Source: Nitrobacter sp047149785
GTDB lineage: Bacteria; Pseudomonadota; Alphaproteobacteria; Rhizobiales; Xanthobacteraceae
NCBI RefSeq assembly: GCF_047149785.1
Contig: NZ_BAAGBE010000001.1
Span: 3,100,001-3,164,000, forward strand
Direction: 5' to 3'
Length of the DNA: 64,000 nt
The notes under the pieces were generated by a model. It did no database searches and had not been told where the DNA came from. It worked only from the letters and a program-made list of their open reading frames with translations. Positions 34,116-42,462 of this stretch are shown in pieces; positions within the stretch are counted from its first letter, which is position 1, and the number at the start of each line of letters is the position of its first letter. The position numbers and the translations under genes were made by a program.

Positions 34116-35061
34116 TGTTTAGTCCCAGCATGTCATGGCTTGGCTGACGGGTGAACAACTGTGGCTTTTCGGCGCTGATTTGTTTGATGGCTTCGAGCGG
34201 GGTTTTGAAGCGGAGTGCCTTGAGCCGCTTGGCGTAGTTGTAGGCCAGCAACCAGTCCCGGACGTGGCGTCGCAGGTCGTCGATCGAGGCGTAGTGGAAG
34301 GCGCGAACGGTGGCGTCTTTGATGGTTCGGACCATTCGTTCAGCCTGGCCGTTGGTCCAAGGATGATAGGGCCTGGTGAGCCTGTGCTCGATACTGTTCT
34401 CGGCACAGGCCCTTCCGAAGACGTGAGCGACGAAGCCGCCCTCGGCTCTCTTGTCGTGCTGGACGAACTGAACGCCGTTATCCGTCAGCACCGTGTGGAC
34501 CTTGTAGGGAATAACTCTCACCAGCGCCTTGAGGAAACCCGCCGCCACGAGCTTGGTTGCCTTCCGATAGATTCTGGCGAAGACCAGCTTGGAGGTCCGG
34601 TCCACGGCCACGAACAGATAGGCCTTGCCGCCTTCATATCGCAGCTCGGCGATGTCGATGTGGAAGTAGCCGATCTCGTAAGCCTTGAACCGCTTCGGTT
34701 TTTCACGATCGATCTTCGGCAGCCGAGAAATTCCATGACGTTGAAGGCAGCGATGCAATGACGAGCGCGTCAGGTGCGGGATGACGTCCTTCAGTGCGAC
34801 GAAGACGTCGTCCAGGGGCAGACGGGACTGCACGCGCAAAGCGACGATCGCGGCCTCCTCAATGCCCGAGAGGACGGAGCTTCGCTGCTGTTTCGGACCC
34901 ATCGGCTCGTCCTCGACCGTCTGACGGAGCCGCCATTTCCTCACGGTCTTCTCGTTGATCCCGAAGCGCCGCGCGAGTTCCGCGGCTGAAGCCTGCGATC
35001 GCTGTAGCTCCGTTCGAACGGCGTGCGTGGTCGTGGCGCTCCCGTGAAGAACTTGGCCCAT
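34111..35061 (-). CDS. IS481-family transposase
   Basis: This 316-residue DDE transposase has an N-terminal HTH (ASAAELARRFGINEKTVRKWRLR) and a catalytic core with D in HIDIAELRYEGGKAYLF, D in VLTDNGVQF and E in HPWTNGQAERMVRTIK. It appears intact. The last codons read through the terminal inverted repeat, and the TAG stop lies in the target duplication, so the frame is closed by the host sequence. Confidence 0.93.
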   Translation of the reverse strand: MGQVLHGSATTTHAVRTELQRSQASAAELARRFGINEKTVRKWRLRQTVEDEPMGPKQQRSSVLSGIEEAAIVALRVQSRLPLDDVFVALKDVIPHLTRSSLHRCLQRHGISRLPKIDREKPKRFKAYEIGYFHIDIAELRYEGGKAYLFVAVDRTSKLVFARIYRKATKLVAAGFLKALVRVIPYKVHTVLTDNGVQFVQHDKRAEGGFVAHVFGRACAENSIEHRLTRPYHPWTNGQAERMVRTIKDATVRAFHYASIDDLRRHVRDWLLAYNYAKRLKALRFKTPLEAIKQISAEKPQLFTRQPSHDMLGLNT

Positions 35062-35117
35062 AGCGCGTCCCTCTCTGACGACGATAATGATACGCCATCA
35101 CACTGTGGGACTAAACA
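34116..35117. mobile_element. IS481-family insertion sequence, complete
   Basis: The 1002-bp element has terminal inverted repeats TGTTTAGTCCCA...TGGGACTAAACA (about 20 of 24 outer bases match) and a 6-bp target duplication TCTAGG. It contains one transposase gene whose stop lies outside the element. It inserted at the left boundary of the neighbouring IS5-type element. Confidence 0.9.
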
Positions 35118-35118
35118 T

Positions 35119-35547
35119 CTAGGTCATCGACTCATTAAATCGCAACCAGATTCGGATTGAGGCGAGCTTGATGGCAGCGAGGAAGTTGTCGTCGCGCTTG
35201 TCGTAGCGGGTTGCGACAGCGCGATAATGCTTGATTTTGTTGAAGAAGCGTTCGACCAGGTTGCGCTTGCGATAGAGCCGCCTGTTGAACCTCAGGGCCA
35301 TGACGCGATTTGGCATCGGCTTTACATTGGCTGTCGCGCCGCGCGCGGCCAGGGTCTGGCGCAGGGCGTTGGAGTCGTAGGCCCGGTCCGCCAGCAGCAC
35401 GTCGCCGCGCCCAATCGTGTCGATCATGTCCTGCGCACTGCGCCCGTCATGCGCCTGGCCTTCGGTGATCTTGAGGACGATCGGCAAGCCGCACGCATCC
35501 ACCAGCGCGTGGATCTTGGTGGTCAGCCCGCCGCGCGAGCGACCCAT
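35119..35547 (-). CDS. IS5-family transposase, frame B (via -1 frameshift)
   Basis: This C-terminal transposase part (142 codons from its own ATG) has GRSRGGLTTKIHALVDACG, the second catalytic Asp in DVLLADRAYDSN and the Glu in RKRNLVERFFNKIKHYRAVATRYDK. The likely product is a fusion to frame A through A-AAA-AAC. The TAG stop again lies outside the element, in the flanking CTAG. Confidence 0.85.
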   Translation of the reverse strand: MGRSRGGLTTKIHALVDACGLPIVLKITEGQAHDGRSAQDMIDTIGRGDVLLADRAYDSNALRQTLAARGATANVKPMPNRVMALRFNRRLYRKRNLVERFFNKIKHYRAVATRYDKRDDNFLAAIKLASIRIWLRFNESMT

Positions 35548-35961
35548 GCAACGGGATCGCGTCTGTTTTTTTGACCGTTGGCGGCGTGCTGGTGCACCCG
35601 GATCGACGATGAATCGATCATTTGAATGTCGCCCTCATAAGCCTTTGAAACCGCCGACAGAATTCGATCCCATACGCCGGCCTTGCGCCACCGGTTGAAG
35701 CGGTTCACGCAGGTCGTATGCGGGCCGTAGCGCGCCGGAATGTCCGCCCACGGCGCGCCGGTGCGCAGCCGCCAGAAAATCCCGTTCAGCACCCGTCGGT
35801 CGTCCACCCGTGCAACGCCGCGCGATTTGTTCGGCAACAGCGGCTGGATCACAGACCATTCAAAATCCGTCAGATCAAAACGCGCCATTCAATCCTCCCG
35901 TGCTTCGGAGATTGAATCACGCCTCCCGTCCAAACGGAATCCCATTTATGGGTTCGTGACC
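35122..35961. mobile_element. IS5-family (IS427-type) insertion sequence
   Basis: The 840-bp element has inverted ends GGTCATCGACTCATTAA / TTATGGGTTCGTGACC and TA duplication (35120-35121, 35962-35963) in a CTAG target. It carries overlapping transposase frames A and B joined through a slippery run. The IS481-type element later inserted across its left end. Confidence 0.85.
35523..35888 (-). CDS. IS5-family transposase, frame A
   Basis: This 121-residue N-terminal transposase part has LTDFEWSVIQPLLP, RVLNGIFWRLRTGAPWADIPARYG, NRFNRWRKAGVWDRIL and the first catalytic Asp in QMIDSSSIRVHQHAANG. Just past this motif lies a run of seven A (35566-35572 on the plus strand) where ribosomes can slip by -1 into frame B. 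It is useless without frame B. Confidence 0.88.
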   Translation of the reverse strand: MARFDLTDFEWSVIQPLLPNKSRGVARVDDRRVLNGIFWRLRTGAPWADIPARYGPHTTCVNRFNRWRKAGVWDRILSAVSKAYEGDIQMIDSSSIRVHQHAANGQKNRRDPVAWVARAAG

Positions 35962-35963
35962 TA

Positions 35964-36063
35964 GAGTCTGTTTCAACTGTGTTGAATCGGACTCGTCGCT
36001 TGTCTTTTTGTTTGAGCATGATCTTTTCCGAAAACCGGTTTCCACTTTTCGGGATCATGCTCT
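35964..36063. repeat. Family A palindrome, copy 3
   Basis: GAGTCTGTTTCAACTGTGTTGAATCGGACTC opens the copy, followed by GCATGATC...GATCATGC arms. It directly continues the family B copy at 34013 once both transposons are removed. Confidence 0.75.
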
Positions 36064-36098
36064 TGCGGTGCGTCCGTCAAAGCCGCCGCCCGAATAGC

Positions 36099-36500
36099 TC
36101 AGTCCCAAAGCCCGTATTCGGGCCACTTCGATTTCGGGATCATCGCGCCGATGCGATAGGTGAACGACAGCACATTGAGGTGGTCGGGCGACGTCCTGCA
36201 TTTGAAAGAGAACGCGTACCATTTTCCGCCGCTGCGGAATGCGCCGCCGCTGCCTTCGATGGTGTCGCCATGATGCCGTGGCGGGGTGATGACGTTGGAT
36301 TTGGCGCGATCCGGTCTCGGAAGCTTCCCGTTCGTGCCGATGTGGTTGACGGCCGCGAGATCGCAGACCTGTTCCAGCCGTGTTTGCGGATCGAGCTTGC
36401 CGAGGCTCGCAATGAGCCTCGGATCGGCCGCGCCGGCGGACACGGTGACGGTGAGCGCGAAGGCGCAGATCAGCAGGAGGGATTTCGCGGGCGGCATCAT
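36099..36500 (-). CDS. DUF930 exported protein
   Basis: The 133-residue product has a signal peptide (SLLLICAFALTVTVSAGAAD) and a DUF930 domain: LDPQTRLEQVCDLAAVNHI, RPDRAKSNVITPP, GGAFRSGGKWYAFSFKCRTSPDHLNVLSFTYRIGAMIPKSKWPEYGLW. Two conserved Cys may form a disulfide. AGGGAG precedes the ATG at 36500; longer frames are not supported. The function is unknown and the protein is probably periplasmic. Confidence 0.85.
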   Translation of the reverse strand: MMPPAKSLLLICAFALTVTVSAGAADPRLIASLGKLDPQTRLEQVCDLAAVNHIGTNGKLPRPDRAKSNVITPPRHHGDTIEGSGGAFRSGGKWYAFSFKCRTSPDHLNVLSFTYRIGAMIPKSKWPEYGLWD

Positions 36501-36648
36501 GGCTCCCTGTAGATTTCGAACGATCGCGATCCAGTCGGTCCATGCTCGCGCGAAATCATGATGCGACCCGTCATCTCTACCGATTTCACCACGAGTATGG
36601 GACGCGAATGTTCGAATCGGACCACTTGCCGGCGTGATTCGCAACAGT

Positions 36649-37110
36649 TCAAGGCACCGTCGCCGGAGGCAGCGCCAGCACCGAATAGATCGCCTGCGCA
36701 TCGCGCGAGGCGCGCAGCTTGTTGGCGATGTCCTGATCGCGCAGCAGTCGCGCGATTCGCGCCAAGGCCTTCAGATGATCCGCGCCGGCGCCCTCGGGCG
36801 CCAGCAAAAGAAAAATCAGATCGACCGGCTGGCCATCCATCGCTTCGAAATCGATCGGGCGGTCGAGCCGGGCGAACAGGCCGAATATCTTGTCGAGTTT
36901 CTGCAGCTTGCCGTGCGGAATCGCGACGCCGTAGCCGACAGCGGTGGTTCCGAGCTTCTCGCGCCGCAAAAGCACCTCGAAAATCGCGCGGTCGTTCTGT
37001 CCCGTCAATTCAGACGCGCGCGCGGCCAGTTCCTGCAGCGCCTGTTTCTTGCTGTTGACCTTCAATGCAGGAATGATCGCCTCGGGTGCGACCAGATCGG
37101 TAATCATCAT
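36649..37110 (-). CDS. ptsN: PTS IIA-Ntr nitrogen regulatory protein
   Basis: This 153-residue EIIA-Ntr has the family pattern LVAPEAIIPALKVNSKKQALQELA, LGTTAVGYGVAIPHGKL with the phospho-accepting His (about residue 65), and LDRPIDFEAMDGQPVDLIFLLLAP. In the Ntr-PTS it is phosphorylated from PtsO and links nitrogen and carbon status to K+ transport and stress. It lies after hpf and rpoN on the same strand, the conserved order. The start is at the first or second of two adjacent Met codons. Confidence 0.93.
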   Translation of the reverse strand: MMITDLVAPEAIIPALKVNSKKQALQELAARASELTGQNDRAIFEVLLRREKLGTTAVGYGVAIPHGKLQKLDKIFGLFARLDRPIDFEAMDGQPVDLIFLLLAPEGAGADHLKALARIARLLRDQDIANKLRASRDAQAIYSVLALPPATVP

Positions 37111-37360
37111 ATGACGTTCCGAGGTGAGTTTTGCCGTCAGGTTGCGAAAGAGACGTCGGACAAACAGCAACACGCGTGAGCCCACATACGGGCGAACGCA
37201 CATGATTCGCGACCCGCGGCCCTCCGGCCGGGGTGACCGGCCTTATAGTCTAACGCGAGCCCAATGCCAATTCCTGAGCTTTTGTCCCGGGTCGGTGGAA
37301 AACCGGTCCCGAAAGGCCGCGGACCATAGGGATCGTTGTTCCGGGCGTCAATGGCGCGGG

Positions 37361-37960
37361 TCACGCGGAGCCATTGACCGCCGGCGGGTCGATCCAGCCG
37401 ACATTGCCGTCGGGCCTGCGATAGATCACATTCACGCGGCCGCTGGAGCCATGCTGGAAAACCAGCACGGGCGCGCCGGTGAAATCGAGTTCCATCACCG
37501 CCTCGCTGACCGAAAGCCGCCTCAGCGAGGTCGTGGCTTCCGCGATGATCACCGGATTGAACGCTGTGACCTCGTCTTCGCCGTCCGCAGCCGGCGCTTC
37601 GATGACATAGCTCGGCGCGTCGATTTCGGCGATCGCTTCCGCCGCGGCGTGCGCCTTGCGGGCCGAGCGGTCCTTCTTGAGGCGGCTCTTGTAACGGCGC
37701 AGCCGTTTCTCGATCTGCAACAGCGCCTGATCGGCGCTCGCATAGGCATCCGCGGCGTTGGACTCGGCTTCGAGCGTCACTCCGGAATCCAGATGCAGCG
37801 CGCAGTCGGTGCGGAATCCGAAGCCGTCCTTGCTGAGCGTGATGTGACCCGAATACGTTCCGTCGAAATATTTTCGGAGAACTTCGTCGGTGCGACCGCT
37901 GAGACGCCCGCGCAGCGCCTCGCCGATATTGATGCTCTTGCCCGAAATTCGAAGTGTCAT
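37361..37960 (-). CDS. hpf: Ribosome hibernation promoting factor (long form)
   Basis: This 199-residue long HPF has an N-terminal RaiA/YfiA domain (TLRISGKSINIGEALRGRLSGRTDEVLRKYF, VTLEAESNAADAYASADQALLQIEKRLRRYKSRLKK) and a C-terminal dimerisation domain (VSEAVMELDFTGAPVLVFQHGSSGRVNVIYRRPDGNVGWID). It drives 100S ribosome dimers in stationary phase. GAGG precedes the ATG at 37960; longer frames lie in the rpoN intergenic side and are unlikely. Confidence 0.93.
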   Translation of the reverse strand: MTLRISGKSINIGEALRGRLSGRTDEVLRKYFDGTYSGHITLSKDGFGFRTDCALHLDSGVTLEAESNAADAYASADQALLQIEKRLRRYKSRLKKDRSARKAHAAAEAIAEIDAPSYVIEAPAADGEDEVTAFNPVIIAEATTSLRRLSVSEAVMELDFTGAPVLVFQHGSSGRVNVIYRRPDGNVGWIDPPAVNGSA

Positions 37961-38015
37961 GGTCGCCTCGTCCATCATGAATAGGGACGGATTATCGGGC
38001 GCGGCGTGCGCGCAA

Positions 38016-39641
38016 TCAAGCCGGTGTGGCGTCGCTGGAATGGTCGGGCGACGTGGGGGACGCCGCCCGCGGGTTGCCGGGCAGGTTTTGCTTATCGCGG
38101 CGGCGCTGCACCGAGGACGGAATTCGCAGCGCTTCGCGATATTTCGCGACGGTGCGGCGGGCGATATCGATGCCGCCTTCGCGCAACCGTTCGACGATGG
38201 TGTCGTCGGACAGGACGGCGGACGGATCTTCCGCATCGATCAGCCGCCTGATGTGGTGACGGACGGCCTCTGCCGAGTGGGCGGATCCGCCGTCGGCCGA
38301 GGCGATCGAGGCGGTGAAGAAATATTTCAGCTCGAAGATGCCGCGATTCGTCGCCATGTATTTGTTGGCCGTGACGCGCGACACCGTCGATTCATGCATC
38401 TGGATCGCGTCCGCCACGACCTTGAGATTGAGCGGCCGCAAGTGGGCGATGCCGTGCGTGAAAAAGCCGTCCTGCTGGCGTACGATCTCGGTCGCCACCT
38501 TGAGAATGGTGCGCGCGCGCTGATCGAGCGCGCGCACCAGCCAGGTCGCGTTCTGCAGGCAGTCGGTGAAATAGGTCCTGTCGCCGTCCTTGAGGATGGT
38601 CTTCGACAGTTCGGCGTAGTAGCTCTGGTTGACCAGCACGCGCGGCAGCGTATCGCTGTTGAGTTCCACGAGCCAGCCGCCGTCCGGGCCCGGCCGCACG
38701 TACACGTCCGGCACCACGGTCTGCGTGCGCGTGGCGCCGAACCTCAAGCCGGGCTTGGGATCGAGATGACGGATTTCGCCGATCATCTCGGCGAGGTCTT
38801 CGTCGTCGACGCCGCAGATCCTGCGCAAGGCTGCGAAGTCGCGTTTCGCCAGCAGTTCGAGATGTTCGACCAGCGCCTGCATCGCCGGATCGTAGCGGTC
38901 TTTCTCGCGCAACTGGATCGCGAGGCACTCGCTCAAATTGCGGGCGCAGATTCCGGGCGGATCGAAGGTCTGCAGCACCGCGAGCACGGCCGTCACTTCG
39001 CCGGTCTCGGCGCCGAGCTTGTCGCCGACGTCGCCGAGGTCGGACGGCAGGTAGCCGGCGTCATCGACGAGATCGATCAGATACTGTCCGATCATGCGCC
39101 GCGCCGGCGCCGTCATGGCGACCGCGAGCTGTTCGGCCAGGTGCTCGGCGAGCGTCACCTCTGCGGCGACGAAGGCTTCGAGATTGTAGCTGTCGTCATT
39201 CGAGGCGCCGCCGCCCCATTCGGTGAACGCGGTCGGCGCGGAATCCTGCGCGGTCCGGGCCGCGGCTTCGGACGGTTCTTCCGGAAAGACGTTTTCGAGG
39301 CCGCTGTCGAAGGTCTGCTCGATCTCGGCGCGGCTGCCGAGATCGCGGTTCATCCACTCTTCGGGCGCGGGTTCGGAATCCTGGCCGAGGGGGCGGTCGC
39401 CCGCACCGTCGTCCGCGAACGCTGCGGTGCTTTCGGCCGGGGCGGGGTCCGCGACGTCCGCCGCTGTCGGATCGGCGCCATCGCCGGCGCGCTCCAGCAT
39501 CGGATTCCGTTCCAGCTCGCTTTCGACGAACGCGGCAAGGTCGAGATTCGACAATTGCAGCAGCTTGATCGCCTGCATGAGTTGCGGCGTCATCACCAGC
39601 GACTGGGACTGTCGGAATTCGAGTCTCTGCGTCAGTGCCAT
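38016..39641 (-). CDS. rpoN: RNA polymerase sigma-54 factor
   Basis: This 541-residue sigma-54 has region I (LTQRLEFRQSQSLVMTPQLMQAIKLLQLSNLDLAAFVESELERNPMLE), an acidic region II, the core-binding domain with PPGICARNLSECLAIQL and PKPGLRFG, the HTH region (ESTVSRVTANKYMATNRGIFELKYFF) and the RpoN box ARRTVAKYREALRIPSS. It needs ATP-hydrolysing activators such as NtrC and NifA. Nearby glnK-amtB may be among its targets. Confidence 0.96.
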   Translation of the reverse strand: MALTQRLEFRQSQSLVMTPQLMQAIKLLQLSNLDLAAFVESELERNPMLERAGDGADPTAADVADPAPAESTAAFADDGAGDRPLGQDSEPAPEEWMNRDLGSRAEIEQTFDSGLENVFPEEPSEAAARTAQDSAPTAFTEWGGGASNDDSYNLEAFVAAEVTLAEHLAEQLAVAMTAPARRMIGQYLIDLVDDAGYLPSDLGDVGDKLGAETGEVTAVLAVLQTFDPPGICARNLSECLAIQLREKDRYDPAMQALVEHLELLAKRDFAALRRICGVDDEDLAEMIGEIRHLDPKPGLRFGATRTQTVVPDVYVRPGPDGGWLVELNSDTLPRVLVNQSYYAELSKTILKDGDRTYFTDCLQNATWLVRALDQRARTILKVATEIVRQQDGFFTHGIAHLRPLNLKVVADAIQMHESTVSRVTANKYMATNRGIFELKYFFTASIASADGGSAHSAEAVRHHIRRLIDAEDPSAVLSDDTIVERLREGGIDIARRTVAKYREALRIPSSVQRRRDKQNLPGNPRAASPTSPDHSSDATPA

Positions 39642-39799
39642 GCCAAGACCGGTCCAAAAATTGGTCCGATTCTTGCTTAACTTTTTTGCGGGCCGATGTA
39701 CACGCCTTGACGGCGACCAAATGCGATTCCGCCAGAGCCGGAGTCTTCAAAAATACGTTTGTTCGCGTTGCCGTTTGCGCGCTCCGCGTGCGGCGGCGA

Positions 39800-40057
39800 T
39801 CATTCATAGTCTTCAGCCGCCGGTGCGATCGTTGTGGCTGATCGCAGGTGCGGTCGTCTCGATGAGCGACGAAGTCCCCGTGAATGCGCGATCGAAGGCC
39901 CGGCGCCATAGCCGACCACCGCGCCGGCGCGCGCCCCGACCGGACCCAGGCCCACCGCGCCCACCCAATGCAGCGTCGCCGGCCCGCTCCTGCGCCAGCG
40001 CCGCCGAGGATAGCGGCCATGCTAACGCGACCGCAGCGACGGTTTCATGATTTTCAT
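39800..40057 (-). pseudogene. Decayed small exported glycine-rich protein gene
   Basis: From the ATG at 40057 (GGGGAGC upstream) frame 0 reads MKIMK and stops after eleven codons. A -1 shift reveals a signal peptide (VAAVALAWPLSSAALAQE) and GDAALG; a second shift restores frame 0 with GAVGLGPVGARAGAVVGYGAGPSIAHSRG and a tail to TGA at 39800-39802. Together they rebuild a typical small alphaproteobacterial glycine-zipper protein of about 86 residues with two compensating single-base indels. Confidence 0.6.
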
Positions 40058-40222
40058 TTTACGCTCCCCGTGTGGCCCGCGAGGAAGATCGAAGAATGCG
40101 GCGAGACGGCGGTCATCGCGCCGCCGATAAGCCCGATCAGGTTCCAAATTTGGCCACCGACGCCGTTCAGCTTCGACAAGCTTGGCCGGCCTTCGCCATG
40201 CAGAGCATCACGGGAAATCTTT

Positions 40223-40516
40223 ATGTTCAGGATGAGCATTGTTGTAGCCGCCGCGAGTTTGGCGTTCGGGCTTCCGGCGTCCGCTGCGGACCTTTCCTAT
40301 GCGGGCGAGCCCCCGCAACTCGCGCCGGCCCCTCGGGCTCACATGGTTTGCGACGATTACGGGAATTGCTATCGCATGCGTGCGCAGCGTTACGTCGAAC
40401 GCTGGCGTGGTGACGACGACGATGATGACGCCGACGTGTACGAACGCCGCGACTATCGTCCGCGCTATGTCGCGCCGCGGCCCGGCTTCTATCGTAGCGA
40501 TGACGACGACGAGTAA
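40223..40516 (+). CDS. Small exported protein with Asp-rich C-terminal tail
   Basis: This protein of about 97 residues belongs to no family recognised here. A signal peptide (SIVVAAASLAFGLPASAAD) is followed by a short domain with two close Cys (HMVCDDYGNCYRM). The tail is full of Asp, Arg and Tyr (GDDDDDDADVYERRDYRPRY, ending in SDDDDE). It is probably periplasmic or surface-exposed and could bind cations. CGGGA precedes the ATG. Confidence 0.6.
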   Translation: MFRMSIVVAAASLAFGLPASAADLSYAGEPPQLAPAPRAHMVCDDYGNCYRMRAQRYVERWRGDDDDDDADVYERRDYRPRYVAPRPGFYRSDDDDE

Positions 40517-40575
40517 CCGGCTTACGGATTTCGCGAATGGACATGCTTGGGCATGGCCGTGCCGGCGCTTACGCG

Positions 40576-41574
40576 CTACAGCCGGAATTCCTCGCCGAGA
40601 TATAGGCGCCGCACGTCGGGATCGTTGACGATCGCGTCGGGGGTGCCCTCGGTCAGGATTTCGCCGGCATAGACGATATAGGCGCGATCGGTGAGGCCCA
40701 GCGTTTCACGGACGTTGTGATCGGTGATGAGCACGCCGATGCCGCGGTTGGTCAGATGGCGCACGAGATCCTGGATATCGCCGACCGCGATCGGATCGAT
40801 GCCGGCGAAAGGCTCGTCCAGCAGCATGTAGTTCGGGCGCGTCGCCAGCGCGCGTGCGATTTCCACGCGCCGCCGCTCGCCGCCGGACAGCGCGATCGAC
40901 GGTGATTTGCGCAGGCGGCTAATGTTGAATTCCTCGAGCAGCGCATCGAGTTCGGCCTCGCGCTTCTTTTTGCTGGGCTCGACGACCTCGAGCACGGCGC
41001 GGATGTTCTGCTCGACCGTGAGGCCGCGGAAGATCGAGGCTTCCTGCGGCAGATAGCCGATGCCGAGCCGCGCCCGCTGATACATCGGCAGCTTCGTCAC
41101 GTCGTGACCGTCGAGTTCGATCGCGCCGCGGTCGGCGGGAATAAGACCGGTGATCATGTAGAACACCGTGGTCTTGCCGGCGCCGTTGGGACCCAGGAGT
41201 CCCACCGCCTCGCCGCGCCGGACATAGATGCTGACGCCGCGCACCACCTGGCGCGAGCCGAAGCTTTTTTCCACGCCGTGCACGGCGAGGTAACCGGGAC
41301 GCGCCGCCGTCCGCGGCGTGGTGCCGTTGGCGGCGGCACGCGGACGGGGAGCGTCCGGCGCGGGGGGCGCCGGCGGCCGGGATTGCGGAGCGGGCGGGGC
41401 CGGCCGGACATCGCGGTGAGTCCCGCGCGAGATCGGCGGCGCGTCGCGCACCGGGCTGGTCAGCATGTCGCCGATGGCATCGCCGGCCGCCGTGATGTCG
41501 GGCCGGTTTCGTGCAAACGTTTGTCGCCCGCGTTTTTGCGGCCGTTTGCGGAACACGTTGAAGATGTCCACCAT
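40576..41574 (-). CDS. lptB: LPS export ABC transporter ATPase with N-terminal extension
   Basis: This 332-residue protein has an LptB ATPase from about residue 95: VHGVEKSFGSRQVVRGVSIYV, Walker A GLLGPNGAGKTTVFYM, Q-loop YLPQEAS, signature LSGGERRRVEIARAL, Walker B LLDEPFAGID, H-loop ITDHNV. About 90 Pro/Ala/Arg-rich residues precede the domain, so it is longer than typical LptB (about 240). It works with LptFG to power LPS transport. lptA and lptC lie upstream on the same strand; rpoN lies downstream. Confidence 0.94.
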   Translation of the reverse strand: MVDIFNVFRKRPQKRGRQTFARNRPDITAAGDAIGDMLTSPVRDAPPISRGTHRDVRPAPPAPQSRPPAPPAPDAPRPRAAANGTTPRTAARPGYLAVHGVEKSFGSRQVVRGVSIYVRRGEAVGLLGPNGAGKTTVFYMITGLIPADRGAIELDGHDVTKLPMYQRARLGIGYLPQEASIFRGLTVEQNIRAVLEVVEPSKKKREAELDALLEEFNISRLRKSPSIALSGGERRRVEIARALATRPNYMLLDEPFAGIDPIAVGDIQDLVRHLTNRGIGVLITDHNVRETLGLTDRAYIVYAGEILTEGTPDAIVNDPDVRRLYLGEEFRL

Positions 41575-41778
41575 GGGCGCTTGCTCAGCCTCTCACGGTC
41601 GTTCGCCCGCACCCGCATCGTGCCTGATTCGTCGCACGACCATGAAGGAGCAGATCGCACTTGCCCAGCGAGCCGCCGAATGAGTCGTGCTTTTCGGTGA
41701 GGCCGCGCGCACCAGATACAGAGCGTCGCGCGCGGATGCAACCTTGGAGGACGCGTCCGCCAGTCGAACACTATGATG

Positions 41779-42462
41779 TTACTTGGGTTTTTTAGGGGCG
41801 AGGGGAGCTATGGGCGACCGGGAAGAGGCGCAGCTTTCGTCCTTCTGGATGAACAGACCCTGAACCCTGCCGCTATTGGATTCGACGCGCGACACCCCGG
41901 TGGTCATGTTGACCAGCAGCTTGTCGCCACGCAACACGTTCTTGCACTGGGTCAAGACCACTTTGCCCTGCATCGTGATCAGGTTGGTCTTGGTGTCGAA
42001 CACGGCGGTGTCGCCGGTCACGACCTGGTCCTTCTGGGTCACCACCACGTCGCCCCTGGCCTCCAGCCGCTTGATCGAGGACGCGCCTGACGGTCCGGGC
42101 GTCGCCGAGGCCATCGCCGTTTTCGCCGCCGCCTTGCCTCTGGCGTCGGTCGGCGTGCCGCTCTGGTAATAGACCACGAGAGTCCGGGACGTCATCGTGG
42201 TGTCGCCCTGCACCACCTTGACGTGTCCGGAAAAGGTGGCCTCCTTCTTCTTGTCGCGCATCTCCAGCGAGGCGGCCTCGATCTGGATCGGTTGATCGCG
42301 ATTCTGTGAAAAGCCCTGCATCGCGTTGGGGACGCCCTGCACCGAACTTTGTCCGGCCGCCTCGTTGGCGGTCATCAAGGCGGCGGCGACCACTCCGCAG
42401 CGCAGCAGGCGGGCGGTGCGGGTCGCCAGCAATCGGCGAAGACGCTGCATGGCCGGATTCAT
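41779..42462 (-). CDS. lptA: LPS transport periplasmic protein LptA
   Basis: This 227-residue OstA-like bridge protein has a signal peptide (LLRCGVVAAALMTANEAAGQ) and the beta-jellyroll pattern QPIQIEAASLEMRDKKKEATFSGHVKVVQGDTTMTS, VVVTQKDQVVTGDTAVFDTKTNLITMQGKVVLTQCKNVLRGDKL. A low-complexity Ala/Ser insert (about residues 105-125) sits between the halves. It polymerises to carry LPS between LptC and LptD. Its ATG overlaps the lptC stop by four bases. Confidence 0.93.
   Translation of the reverse strand: MNPAMQRLRRLLATRTARLLRCGVVAAALMTANEAAGQSSVQGVPNAMQGFSQNRDQPIQIEAASLEMRDKKKEATFSGHVKVVQGDTTMTSRTLVVYYQSGTPTDARGKAAAKTAMASATPGPSGASSIKRLEARGDVVVTQKDQVVTGDTAVFDTKTNLITMQGKVVLTQCKNVLRGDKLLVNMTTGVSRVESNSGRVQGLFIQKDESCASSRSPIAPLAPKKPK

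Noticed and set aside
35119..35888. IS5-type transposase as a simple pseudogene
   Set aside because: The two frames overlap at a classical A-AAA-AAC slippery site with all three DDE residues preserved, which fits programmed frameshifting better than decay.
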